Source of the DNA: Rachycentron canadum
Taxonomy: Eukaryota; Chordata; Actinopteri; Carangiformes; Rachycentridae
Direction of reading: 5' to 3'
Assembly: GCA_038496675.1 (NCBI GenBank)
Contig: CM076650.1
Location: forward strand, 14,543,902 to 14,607,901
Length of the DNA: 64,000 nt
A program made the position numbers and the translations under genes. Shown here piece by piece: positions 52,601-62,209 of the stretch. Every line of letters begins with the position of its first letter. Positions within the stretch are counted from its first letter, which is position 1. The notes under the pieces were generated by a model. It did not search any database. It saw only the letters and a list, made by a program, of their open reading frames with translations, and was not told the origin of the DNA.

Positions 52601-52928
52601 CGTGTGTGGATGCATGTAGGTGAATGTCCTGTCTGTTTATGTAAGAAGTGTGTGTGTTTGTGTGTGTGTGTATGTGTGTGTATGATGAGCACCTGTGGAA
52701 GTGCGTTTTTTTTCTTTTACAAGTTGAACACAGACTCACCGTCACAGTGGGGATGGCGGTGACAAGGGAGTAGACAAGGACGGGCGGCGCCTTGCTGTTG
52801 TCCTCTGGTCCTGGATACGGCTTGGAGTAGGCTTTGTCGAAACAGAAGAAGCCCTGGATGTGCACGGGGAACGTGTCCGTGTACTCAAAGTAGTACGCCA
52901 ACAGAACGGTCCCTGCCATGATGACCAG
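31282..52928 (-). CDS. plppr2: Phospholipid phosphatase-related protein 2 (PLPPR2/PRG-4 type), N-terminal exon not found
   Basis: PLPPR proteins are six-pass plasma-membrane proteins, mostly neuronal, related to lipid phosphate phosphatases but lacking their activity. Minus-strand coding exons are 52928-52740, 34439-34319, 33854-33604, 32675-32499, 31792-31646 and 31314-31282, all with GT/AG borders and matching phases, together 305 aa; the family is about 320-345 aa, so only some 20 N-terminal residues are missing. Landmarks are LVIMAGTVLLAYYFEYTDTF (first membrane segment), the KPYPGPED loop, GVYSFGLFTTTIFANAGQVV, CKPNYTALGC, FPSKDAALS where an active enzyme has PSGH, EHRNHWNDVLAGF (motif-3 region), PRVESPLEK, and the family-typical C-terminus YSEIT. 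FTTTIFANAGQVVTGN and VLVGVVRV point to PLPPR2 rather than PLPPR1 or PLPPR5; nearby rab3d and elof1 agree. The first exon shown starts after a good acceptor (tttatttccag). No exon coding the usual SIIPCF.FVE N-terminus was found up to 64000. Confidence 0.92.
33429..33514. repeat. Palindromic (TG)n-(CA)n microsatellite
   Basis: TTATACAGG followed by TG repeats is mirrored by CA repeats ending in CCTGTATAA, with TATACATACA-type sequence in the middle. The unique flanks are exactly complementary, so the whole 86 bp can fold into one long hairpin. It lies in plppr2 just downstream (in the gene's direction) of the exon ending at 33604. Confidence 0.92.
40570..42958 (+). mobile_element. Decayed L2-clade LINE (non-LTR retrotransposon)
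   Basis: The plus strand keeps remnants of an endonuclease domain (TWIRPENTANPAV near 40590, then SGRG.GTGLFI, VVFIYRPPGQLG near 40810, DRNIHLDNPSSPDF, and PTHRAG..LVLIFT near 40925). Reverse transcriptase remnants follow: TLDPIPTNLL near 41705, PLLKKPSLDP and EKYRPVSLLPFISKCI near 41825-41925, LFLLDFSAAFYTVNHCIL near 42065-42115 and LPTGVPQG near 42230. The 3' end CTTTGGATAAAAGTATCTAA plus TAAATG repeats is typical of fish L2 tails. Many stops and frameshifts, and no clear 5' end: an inactive, 5'-truncated copy inside the large plppr2 intron, antisense to the gene. Confidence 0.9.
43243..43290. repeat. (TAAA)n-type A-rich simple repeat
   Basis: A run of A followed by AAATAAAT-type tetranucleotides. 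Confidence 0.9.
46478..46503. repeat. Perfect 12-bp inverted repeat, 2-nt centre
   Basis: tctccacacaat at 46478-46489 is exactly complementary to 46492-46503. It lies in the plppr2 intron. No function is assigned. Confidence 0.85.
47551..47819. repeat. Two diverged direct copies of an about 85-bp unit, offset about 185 bp
   Basis: 47551-47635 and 47736-47819 share CCTT.TCAGTA.AGACAG, AGTTTGC, TAGCACA and ACACTGTGTCAGCCACT followed by CCAATT and GCTAACAAACA. The roughly 100 bp between copies is not obviously repeated a second time. Family unknown. Confidence 0.8.
49569..49614. repeat. (CA)n microsatellite
   Basis: A CA dinucleotide run inside the large plppr2 intron. Confidence 0.95.
49845..49872. 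repeat. Perfect 10-bp inverted repeat, 8-nt loop
   Basis: gactagtgct at 49845-49854 is exactly complementary to 49863-49872. Confidence 0.85.
49986..50021. repeat. Perfect 16-bp inverted repeat, 4-nt loop
   Basis: cactgatgcactgaaa at 49986-50001 is exactly complementary to 50006-50021, with tcat between. Same architecture as the hairpin at 9207-9244 but unrelated sequence. Confidence 0.9.
52648..52684. repeat. (TG)n microsatellite beside a plppr2 exon
   Basis: An interrupted TG run about 55-90 bp downstream (in the gene's direction) of the donor at 52739. Confidence 0.85.
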
Positions 52929-53009
52929 CTGGAAATAAAACATATTGGTTCCAGCTTTAGGATTGGATCCACAGAAGAGTGCAGGGGTTGAGAGAGAGAA
53001 GACAGACGC

Positions 53010-53480
53010 AAAAAAAAAAAAAAAAAAGAAGTGGAAAATGTTGTCACGGATAAAAAAAAAAGAAGAGGGAGAGATTCTTCCTTCACAGAGCAAAATGATG
53101 GATGCTTCCGTAATGTGTAAAATGAATCAAGTGTGCGTGGAGAGATAGTGAGAGAAGAGGATGAGAGGGAGAGGGACCGAGGCAGGGAAGGAGGGAGGGA
53201 GGTAGAGATAGAGTCGGAGGGAGACAAATAAGAAGAGAGACAGATAAAGTGGGGGAAAGAGAGAGATACAGAGCGAGAGAAAGATCCCTTCAGCAGTGTC
53301 ACTATGCAGAGTGGGAGGGTAAAGAAACAAACCGATCAAAAAAGACAAGAAAAAAATAACGGTTTGTGGAGGAAAAGAACAAGAATTGAACAAGGATGGA
53401 AAGAGAGTGGGGGTGGGGATGGGGGCATATGGGAGCAGAGCAGTGGAGAACACAAGAGGTGGCAAGAAAGATAAAAACAA
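53010..53480. repeat. Purine-rich (GA) low-complexity tract
   Basis: Nearly continuous GAGAGGGAG-type sequence with A runs. On the minus strand it is pyrimidine-rich and lies upstream of the first visible plppr2 exon. Open frames across it (serine/leucine-rich) are composition artefacts. Confidence 0.8.
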
Positions 53481-53670
53481 AAAGAAAACATCACTAAGAG
53501 AAGCTGAGGGTAGGAGCAGAAGAATTTAACGTGTGACTCTACATAACTTGAGTTAATACCATTCTGCCATTTGAATGAACAAACACAAGCTATGAAGCAT
53601 TAAATATGACCTTGATAACCATTTAAAAATTAAATAACAAATGCATTGGAAATTCAAAACAGATTGTATG

Positions 53671-53735
53671 TGAGAGAGAGAGAGAGAGAGACAGAAAGAG
53701 AAAGAGAAGGGGAGGGAAAGGGAGTGATATACATA
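53671..53735. repeat. (GA)n low-complexity tract
   Basis: GAGAGAGAGAG followed by purine-rich sequence. The surrounding 53480-54940 shows no gene. Confidence 0.8.
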
Positions 53736-54942
53736 GAAGACATCAAAGAAAGCATGTTATTCTGCACAGATGAGACAGATGCAGGAGTACTAATTATTCA
53801 TTTATACCCAAATCAACAGCACACTAACTCATTTGCCCAGTACTCCACATAATAAAAACACTTACAACTCTACAGTAAGCTTCCCTAAATCTGTAACTGA
53901 AAACTGGTTTCACTTTTTAATTAATTTGAACAATAGAACCTGATGAGAATCGTCCGTTATTCATGTTGTTATTTCATCCATATTCAACGTGCTTTCTCTT
54001 GTTACTGGTTTTGCCAGCATTGTGTTATATTCTCCAAAGGTGCGTAATTCCAGACTCAACAATCACTTCATTAACAAATAACCATCATTAACCAAGTTTT
54101 AGGGAGCAAAAATCTAGTTGACAATATATAACACGAGAATAGTGTTAGCGTAGTGGATGGGAATTCAAACAGTGTGTTTGGAGACAATGGAGCTGTGTGT
54201 ATACCCCCCCCCCCACCAAAATACCATCAATCAGGTTCAATTGTCACAATTTAAGTTATTGTGGGTGAAGCTTTAAAGGTTCTGTAAACAATATATTAAA
54301 TTATATCCTATATCCTATATTAAACAATAATATAGGATCTATGATTTTTGAAGATACAGTGGAGTGATGCTGTCCTGAACAGAGTGTATCTAGGTTTCTC
54401 TGGTCTTTATTTAAGTGTTGTGTTTGTTAGTGCACGCATGAGGCTTTTGAGTCCCAAAGTTTATAAATGCATAGGGACCGCCCACATGTGAGATGACACA
54501 GTACACAGCAGGGACTCAAATCCTGACCAGCTGGTGATCTGTCAATACAGCCAAACATCTCTTGACAGTGTACCCACATGTTTCAATACTATAGTGAGGA
54601 GTGTTTTATTACACACTCAAGAGTGGAAATGAACATGGCAGAGAGAGAGGAGGTGACCTAATTCAAGCTCATTACATTACATGCTCCGCTCCACTGTCAA
54701 ATCTGCTCTTCTACAAGTTGCCGTTTCCAATTTCCTTTACAGCTTATGAAATTCCTTATATGCAAAATTAAATAATTGATCTGTATGCTCCCAGGGCAAT
54801 GCACAAACCTTATCTACTTCAATCTGTCCGTGTGAGGCGTTGTGAGGATCCCCTGTGAGGAGTACAGCGTACTGGAGGGACAATCTTTTCAGTGACAACG
54901 CACATGGCCTGAGGCCCTTTATAGCAAAATCATGAGGGACAC

Positions 54943-54944
<2 letters not shown>

Positions 54945-54992
<48 letters not shown>
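54945..54992. repeat. (CA)n microsatellite
   Basis: A CA run. The flanks 54000-56360 contain no recognised exon. Confidence 0.95.
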
Positions 54993-54996
<4 letters not shown>

Positions 54997-56367
54997 TATC
55001 CACACATGCTGGTAAATCATACAAACACCTCCAGCCTGTAGTTTATATATAGTCCAACATGAAGCAACTTGTTCCTCTGTGTTTTTACATGTTTCTTTCT
55101 ATCTTAGTGAGCTTTGTGTGTTGTGAGTGAGTGGGTGTGCGAGTGTGTTCCTGCATGCAGAGTGGGTTTGAGTATGTTTGTAGGCATGTGGTTGCATTCC
55201 CATGTCTGAGGAAGAACTCTGACACAGGCATGCCATGGTGAACATTTCTTTCCATCATCCATTTCTCTCTTCTTGCTGAGCTACAGAAGGCTTGGGGGAG
55301 GGAGCTAGGGAGTGTGGCGAAGAGAGGTGGGAGGAAGAGAACGAGGGAGGTCCACAAACACCCATCAAAGTTTAAACAAACATTTGAAGACAAGTGCAGA
55401 AAAAGCTCCCTGGGAGATTACGCATGTCATCTTGCATCGACTTTTACACTACATGAGCATTAATTGGCTATGCTTATTGATTGTACTGTCAGTCTGAGCG
55501 CAACAACAACCATGTCTGCACAATAATACATGAGAAGACAGGATTTATAGTCAAGAGCACTTTCTGTTCATTATGAGACAAGATTATCATATTACATTTT
55601 TTTAGTGTGGCTAAAATGAAAGCAGCAAAGAAATTAATTAATCCCCTTAATATTTTCCAGCAAATAAAGTGATCTAACTTTTCATTAATATAAATATGGA
55701 AATGCTGCCTCCAATCAAATAAAGGCTCAAAGCTCATATGTCATCTCTCACATGAACAAAAAAACAAAACAACTTCCTGTGCATGATGCAGTTAGTTTGT
55801 CTAAATATTCATAAAGGTCAAAGCAACTTCAAGTTGATGGTTTCTCATTAACACACAGACACATCCTGCACAAGTCACCTTGAAATATTTATTTGCATAA
55901 AAATGATTTCTGAGGCACGTGCATGTACAGTATGATGCTACTGATGAACATGAGCTGCAGGAGGGTCGTGGAAGCTCCAGGTCAATATCCTTCTGTCATC
56001 TCTTACATATGCTGTTTACTCAGGGCCATCACATGTTGGCCTCCTTAAGCCGTTTGTAGCTCACAAAAATACAAACATTTTGAATTTCACAACTTTTTCT
56101 CAAATTGAAAAGTAGTTTCGTTTTGTCATTTGCACCTCATTTAACAACTGAGGTGATTTGAAAGGGGTTTTCAAACTGTATAAGCAAACAAAAACAATTC
56201 TATTGCTTTGTTAGAGGATACTGACAGGAGAACAGATCAAAGCTTTTGTTCTAGCAGGACCATATCTTATACCTATAAATGTGTTTTATGATATGACACT
56301 ATGGTTAGGTTTGGTTAGGTTTAGAGAAAGATTGTGGTTTGGGATTATTAAATTCTTAAAGAAACAA

Positions 56368-57400
56368 CAAAATGTCTTGAAACACTATATGAAGCCAACA
56401 TCTCCCTCATCTTTAAAAGGGGAATGGGGGAAAGAGACTTGACTCATTGCCCTCCAGAACATCTGCAGGAAAATGATCGCAAAGATGCTTGTGAACCATC
56501 TGAATAAACAGCTGTCTTCCATTATACACTACGACCACCACACTGATATTGTGGGCCTAAAAGTGGTGGAGACATGCATTAGTTTATGTGCTGATGATGT
56601 GATACTCTACTTAAAACATTCAGAAAAATCATTAAACTCCCTTCTAAACTTTAACACTTTTGCCAAGCTGTCTGGGTATACAATGAACTGGACAAAAAGT
56701 GACTTCATGCCTCTCTCTGACACTTACACAAGTTTTTAGGGGAGTATACCGTTCAAAATAGTTAATGACTATTCTACCTGTCTTGGACTGATAATTCCTA
56801 TTGACTCCAAGTTGCTATTTAAGTCTCAAAACTCAAATATAGAGAATTGTAAAATCTTCTTATAGGTCCGTCTGATGTCTACCCTTGCTAGGTTCATCTA
56901 TGTTCCCATTTTCATCACATCAGCAATCTTCAAAGAACTTGACTCTGCAATCGTGTCCTATATCTGGGACTACAACAACTACAGGATTTCTAAAACACAT
57001 CAGAAGCTGAAGTCTATGGGTGGACTAGGTCTGCCAGTATTCACACACTATTATTGGGCTGCCAATGTCATGGCCTTGATGTTTTGGCAAGGGGGGACTG
57101 TTTGGCCCCGTTATAGCTACATATAAACGGCTAATTCTCCCGGCCAGCATTAATGTTTTCTAGACTAGAGAAACCTGGAATACTAAAGGGGCTGAGTTTT
57201 GTTTTGAGACTGTCAAAATTTTTAACCAAGTGTACTGGGCCTATCTGAGACCTCTGTGCTAGCACCAATCTGTTTCTATGATTCCTTATTGCTCCACGTT
57301 CAGATAAAACATATGCTCGCAGGGAGAAAGGTCTGGCTTCTATCAAAAACCTGTACATGGACGGACGGTTGTTTATGATCCCTTCCTTACCCAAGAAAAA
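56368..57400 (+). mobile_element. Decayed L1-clade LINE fragment
   Basis: The plus strand has remnants of an L1-type reverse transcriptase and the region after it: LETLYEANISLIFKRG near 56372-56420; KMIAKMLVNHLNKQLSSII near 56468-56525; then, after an internal deletion, the catalytic-box relic LCADDVILYL at about 56586-56616 (YADD-type), KLSGYTMNWTKSDFMPL near 56670-56717, KELDSAIVSYIWDYNN, and MGGLGLPVFTHYYWAANVMALMFW near 57015-57085. Frameshifts and stops break it into pieces. A further relic (EKGLASIKNLYMDGR) near 57325-57370 shows that it reaches at least 57400 and perhaps beyond. It is inactive and antisense to plppr2. Confidence 0.88.
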
Positions 57401-59919
57401 ACCAGTGTGAGATGAATCATTGCACTATTAAGCACTTTACTCAAGTGATAGCTATTTGAGTACATAATAATAATACATAAATAAATAAAATATTGACAAA
57501 AAATTAATAAATAAACTAAAAGGTCAACTGTTGGTTGGATACAGGAAACATACATTGGTCTCCTGTGCTAACATCTAGTGTTTTAGTTGACTCATCCAAA
57601 CACCCTGATGTGCTGACTTTCTCTTTCTATAATAGGGTGCTTTGTGGTTTTGGGGCATTTACTGAAACTCGTACTTTCCATTTGACTACTACTGAAAACT
57701 AGTTAGAAAGGGTACTCTAAAGCTGAATGTTACAGTTCTATTAGGCTATATCTATATTTGATTCCAACACTGAATCAAATTACTCCTCATTGGTTCTTTG
57801 TGCTGCTAATGCCACCGATAATCAACACTTCAATCTGTGGCTGGGTGCAACATCTGATCGTTGTCTGCATGTTGTTTTCACACTCAAGTCTATATAGATA
57901 AGAAGCCCTGTCACTCAATGTCTTTGGTAGGAAACCATAGACAGCTGCTGCTGGCAGTCAAGCCCACACTATCCCAAGCTTCACCTAACTGATTATCTTG
58001 TGATGTGACTGTGGTAAATCTCTATTGTTTCATTTATTCATGTGCTTGTATATACAACATGTTCCTAACAACTCATCTCCCTGTAGATTAAACAGAAAGA
58101 TTAAACAGAAAGAAATGTAAATTTAGTGTCACCAACTTGTCGGAAATTATGAAAACACTACAAGTTGTTGAGCAAAATATGACATGCATTTCTTTCCTTG
58201 GAGGTTAATGTCCATATGCCATATATATAATGAGGGGAAAAGTAGGGATGAGAGTGAGCTGTTACTGTGTCCTTATGGGAGTGTGTGTGTGTGTTGAGTG
58301 ACTAAATGGGGGTTTATTCTAGCACAACCAGCATATAACTTCCTTTTAATTTTCTAGATTTTGATCTAGTACTGCAATGATCTTTGATCTAGTATACTGC
58401 AAAACTGCATCATCTGTCTCACTTTTCATCTTCATGGTTTACTACACGGTTCAATCTGAAAATATAGAATATTTACCAAACCTACAATCTTTTATATATT
58501 ATCCATAAACTAAAGATGTTCACAGTCTCTGAATACTAAAATTTGTCAAAGGGCCAAAACAGGGACTCCAGTGGGAGTTATGTTGCCACATGTCTGCTGC
58601 ATTTGCGAGTACTTCATAGTTTAATTAAGTGGGAAATGTTAACCATGTTTGTTGTTGTCTCATTTTCTCATCATTTGGAATAGTTCAGTGGTGTAAGCAA
58701 TAAACCTGGTTTATCAGTTCTTCTGAAATTACAGAAAAGGATTCTTTTCTTTTTTCATGTAAGACTTTGCCCTTCAGCTTCCTCTCACTGTTTGATCTAA
58801 AGAGATCTGGCAGTTTGAAAATAAACTCAGTATCAGACATCAACCCTGTCTATCCCCTAATCCTTTAGCCAATCAGACACTCTTTCCAGTTCAAATCATA
58901 TCACAGCATATCAAAAAACTGCTTCTGCCCACATATTTGTTTGAAAAATTGTATCTTCAGAAGAATACTTCAAGAATGCAGAAAATGAAGCTACTGTGTT
59001 TTTCTGAAGGCACAATATACAATGAAGTTTCAAAGGCTCATAGATCACAAACTCCCACGCAAACATAAACAGCCTTGTAAACGTTCAACTGAAGTCTGAA
59101 AAATAAGACACCAATATTATCTTTCTTATCACATTTTTCTTCTACTAAAAAAACAAAAGGTGGGCTTACGACTACATTAATCAAATGTGCACAATCCTTG
59201 AGGTTTTAAACCCGTAAAGCTTAATTGTAGTAAATATCACAGTATTGATTTTTTAGGAACCTGAACCTTTATGAAAACTGATTTGGCAATGCCATCTCAC
59301 TGCTTCAACATGTGGGCTGATTTCACTGACAGGAATAACAAATCAGGGCTGAATCCCCATCTGATTTAGCTACTAAAATTTCAGCATAAATTTAGCCACA
59401 GGATGTGAGCAGAGTTTATAAAATAAAGCTGATTTAAGATGTTGACCTCTTTCTGGTTAAACTAACAAGACTTATCACGTCATGTAATTAAGGCTTAATG
59501 CTCATACCTCTGCACTTCAAAGAGAGTAAAAGCGAGAAAATCAAAGAGACTAATATGGCACTGATGTGACAGGAACAGGGGAAAACCTCCTGCCCTTAAA
59601 GTCTTTTAACCAGAAATGAGGAAAATAAAATGTGACAATAATAATGTGCCATGGGTAGGAAAAGGGGCACTGAAAATAGATGTGGGCATTGCTAATGTCT
59701 CTTGGGGGCAAAAACATAAATGGTGCATGTCTACCCTTGGCCTGTGTGGAGTGGCCAGATGGCACAAAAGTCAACTGATAAAGTCAAACATGTTTACAGA
59801 GGGTGAGAATGTCTGGATGGAGGCTGGTGTTGAGATGACAGCACCCTGCTGAGAGAGGGGACGAATGCCACACTGCTCACTGCTGAACGAGAGACATACC
59901 GCTTCGTTTTGCTCTCAAA
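57401..59919. other. Noncoding stretch
   Basis: Mostly AT-rich unique-looking sequence. The first few hundred bases may be the decayed end of the L1 copy. No exon is supported until 59920. Confidence 0.5.
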
Positions 59920-60553
59920 ATGTCTGACATGTTTGTTGGTGAGTACCATCGTATGATAAGTATGAATATAAATCTAAATGACTCCCTCTGAACATGCAGG
60001 GCTGAGCCGCTCTACACATGCACATTTGAGGATGGATAGTTTTCTATACTTTGGTGAGTGCAGTGTGTCCCTGCACACAGCATTAGAGACACATTACAAA
60101 AAGCAACACAGACACACATTCTTATTGCTCTATTCTTTTTTTCCTGTTTTATATCCTTGTCCTTGTTGGCCCACCCCAACAGGGTGACACCACAATGTAA
60201 AAGACAAAAAAATGTAACACAAAAACATGTTACTAGCTGACAACACGACTGGTCAGCCAAATGTCGTGGGACTGATTGATTATGGTTACAACAATGGTGC
60301 CAATGTCACAAGATTTATTGACTTTTCAGACCCTTTCAGTGACAGTTTTTTCGTTTTCAAAAAGGCACCAAGCAACAAATTGAGCAAGCTTTTAGGCAAA
60401 CCTTTGCCACTTTCAGTTGAAAAGAGTTGCCAGTATCGTCCTGCAAGCACTAGGTTGGGCTTTCCCTCCGCAGGAACGCCTCTCTACGTGACAACTAAAA
60501 TCATAGCACAGCCATTGTCAGACAGGAACCTGTTTATAAAATCTATATTTTAG
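59920..60553 (+). CDS. Candidate orphan two-exon gene, 111 aa, function unknown
   Basis: I do not recognise this protein. Exon 1 (59920-59938) starts at an ATG in AAAATGT context with an in-frame TGA 36 nt upstream, encodes MSDMFV and ends in a near-consensus donor (GTTG then gtgagtacc). Exon 2 would begin at 60237 after an AG and stays open for 317 nt to TAG at 60551-60553; phase 1 joins correctly to give A-D-N-T-T-G. The product has no membrane segment or signal peptide, no low complexity, and an ordinary amino-acid mix: an aromatic, acidic patch (FIDFSDPFSDSFFVFKK, about residues 36-52), a basic middle (KLSKLLGKPLPL) and a Tyr/Pro/Gly-containing end (CQYRPASTRLGFPSAGTPLY). An ATTAAA at 60718-60723 could be the polyadenylation signal. 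The weak point is the acceptor: the sequence before it is A-rich, without a pyrimidine tract. It may lie in or upstream of plppr2 on the opposite strand. It could also be a chance open frame or an unknown transposon relic. Confidence 0.4.
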
Positions 60554-61709
60554 CAGTGCAGAGCAGCAACTTGGAAGTGACTGCTGGTTAATGTGCAGTC
60601 TTGAGCTTTATTTAGTTTCAGTTTTCAGTTCAATGTGTTATTTTAAACTAGTTATGTAACAGACAGAATATGACAACAGAAACACAAAAAATATGTAAAT
60701 GGAACAGGTTTGGCTATATTAAAATTAGTCTTTAATGTTTCCCGATATTTCCTGCCATATACAATATAAAAGTGGTCCAGCCATGTACTAAGTTTTGACG
60801 TAGTCCTGTTTCTTATCTTCTAGGCTTTCTCCAAGTAAATGGCTGATTTCCATATCTAAAACACTCTCTGTGTATCAGGCATAGTTACAAAATACATATC
60901 TATTTTTTAATCTTATTATTTATTCCACATAATAATGTCAATGAAAAACAAAATGTATCATTGTTTATATCACTGAGATATAATCCCAACAATGGGTTTC
61001 TTCTTCTGGGCCAACAACCATTCAGTTTCAACTAAGAGTGGTATAATACCAGATCTCAACAAATCACACAAAGACATCAATCACAATGTTTTCCTGATAA
61101 AGTCCATACACCCACTGTCCATTTTATTAGATGTGTTTACACAGTCCAATACATCTGTTCTGCCTTGAAGTGTATTTGTATTTGTATTTGTATTACATGC
61201 ATTAGCACTAAGAGTCTTAATTCGTGTTGGTGTTGTACTCGTATGTGTTATATTCATAGATGTGTCTAATATTCTGCCTCTCTCATGTATGTTAATGGAA
61301 GTGGCACACAATTACTTCTACAGACAGGCAAGCAGAGCCAAATACTCAGTGTGTGATTCATCTGTTTACTACACCAATGTCATAAATATGTATCAAACTA
61401 TAACATACCTTTTCATGACTGTAGCAGCAGGAAGGATTTTCTTAATTACAGGGTCTGTCCTATGTCATGATTTTGTGCTACCTGTCCTTCCTGTGGTGAA
61501 AGTCTGGCTGCTGCTGTTAGTTTGTAGCTGTAGCACAAACACCCTGTGCACATACTCCACCTTGTATGTTCACAGTGGCACTGCTAACTAACCTAACTGA
61601 TTCTCTACTCCAGTTGCCATCCTCACTATTCTCCCTTTTCCTTGCACTCCCTCTCTCTCTCAAAGCACACAACCTACACACTGAGGTATTTCTGAAAGGA
61701 GCTGCTCTA
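60554..61709. other. Noncoding stretch with a short (TGTATT)n repeat
   Basis: No exon is recognised. About four copies of TGTATT lie at 61171-61194. The last 100 bp before the gap is CT-rich. Confidence 0.5.
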
Positions 61710-62209
61710 NNNNNNNNNNNNNNNNNNNNNNNNNNNNNNNNNNNNNNNNNNNNNNNNNNNNNNNNNNNNNNNNNNNNNNNNNNNNNNNNNNNNNNNNNNN
61801 NNNNNNNNNNNNNNNNNNNNNNNNNNNNNNNNNNNNNNNNNNNNNNNNNNNNNNNNNNNNNNNNNNNNNNNNNNNNNNNNNNNNNNNNNNNNNNNNNNNN
61901 NNNNNNNNNNNNNNNNNNNNNNNNNNNNNNNNNNNNNNNNNNNNNNNNNNNNNNNNNNNNNNNNNNNNNNNNNNNNNNNNNNNNNNNNNNNNNNNNNNNN
62001 NNNNNNNNNNNNNNNNNNNNNNNNNNNNNNNNNNNNNNNNNNNNNNNNNNNNNNNNNNNNNNNNNNNNNNNNNNNNNNNNNNNNNNNNNNNNNNNNNNNN
62101 NNNNNNNNNNNNNNNNNNNNNNNNNNNNNNNNNNNNNNNNNNNNNNNNNNNNNNNNNNNNNNNNNNNNNNNNNNNNNNNNNNNNNNNNNNNNNNNNNNNN
62201 NNNNNNNNN
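61710..62209. other. Assembly gap, 500 N
   Basis: Exactly 500 N, entered from CT-rich sequence and left through a poly-T run. Any frame crossing it is unsupported. The missing plppr2 N-terminal exon could be hidden here. Confidence 0.99.

Larger units (their letters stand above)
34440..52739 (-). other. plppr2: Large plppr2 intron (about 18.3 kb)
   Basis: The intron separates the exon ending in IPTVT from the one starting ILIGEV. Phase 0 on both sides supports direct joining. Apart from the L2 relic, microsatellites and inverted repeats listed separately, I see no exon on either strand. Stretches 34440-40500 and 43300-46400 show nothing but ordinary AT-rich sequence. Confidence 0.75.

Noticed and set aside
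52742..53302. 186-aa Ser/Leu-rich frame overlapping the plppr2 exon
   Set aside because: It is a shadow frame of the true exon plus the GA/CT low-complexity tract; the true frame is LVIMAGTVLL.
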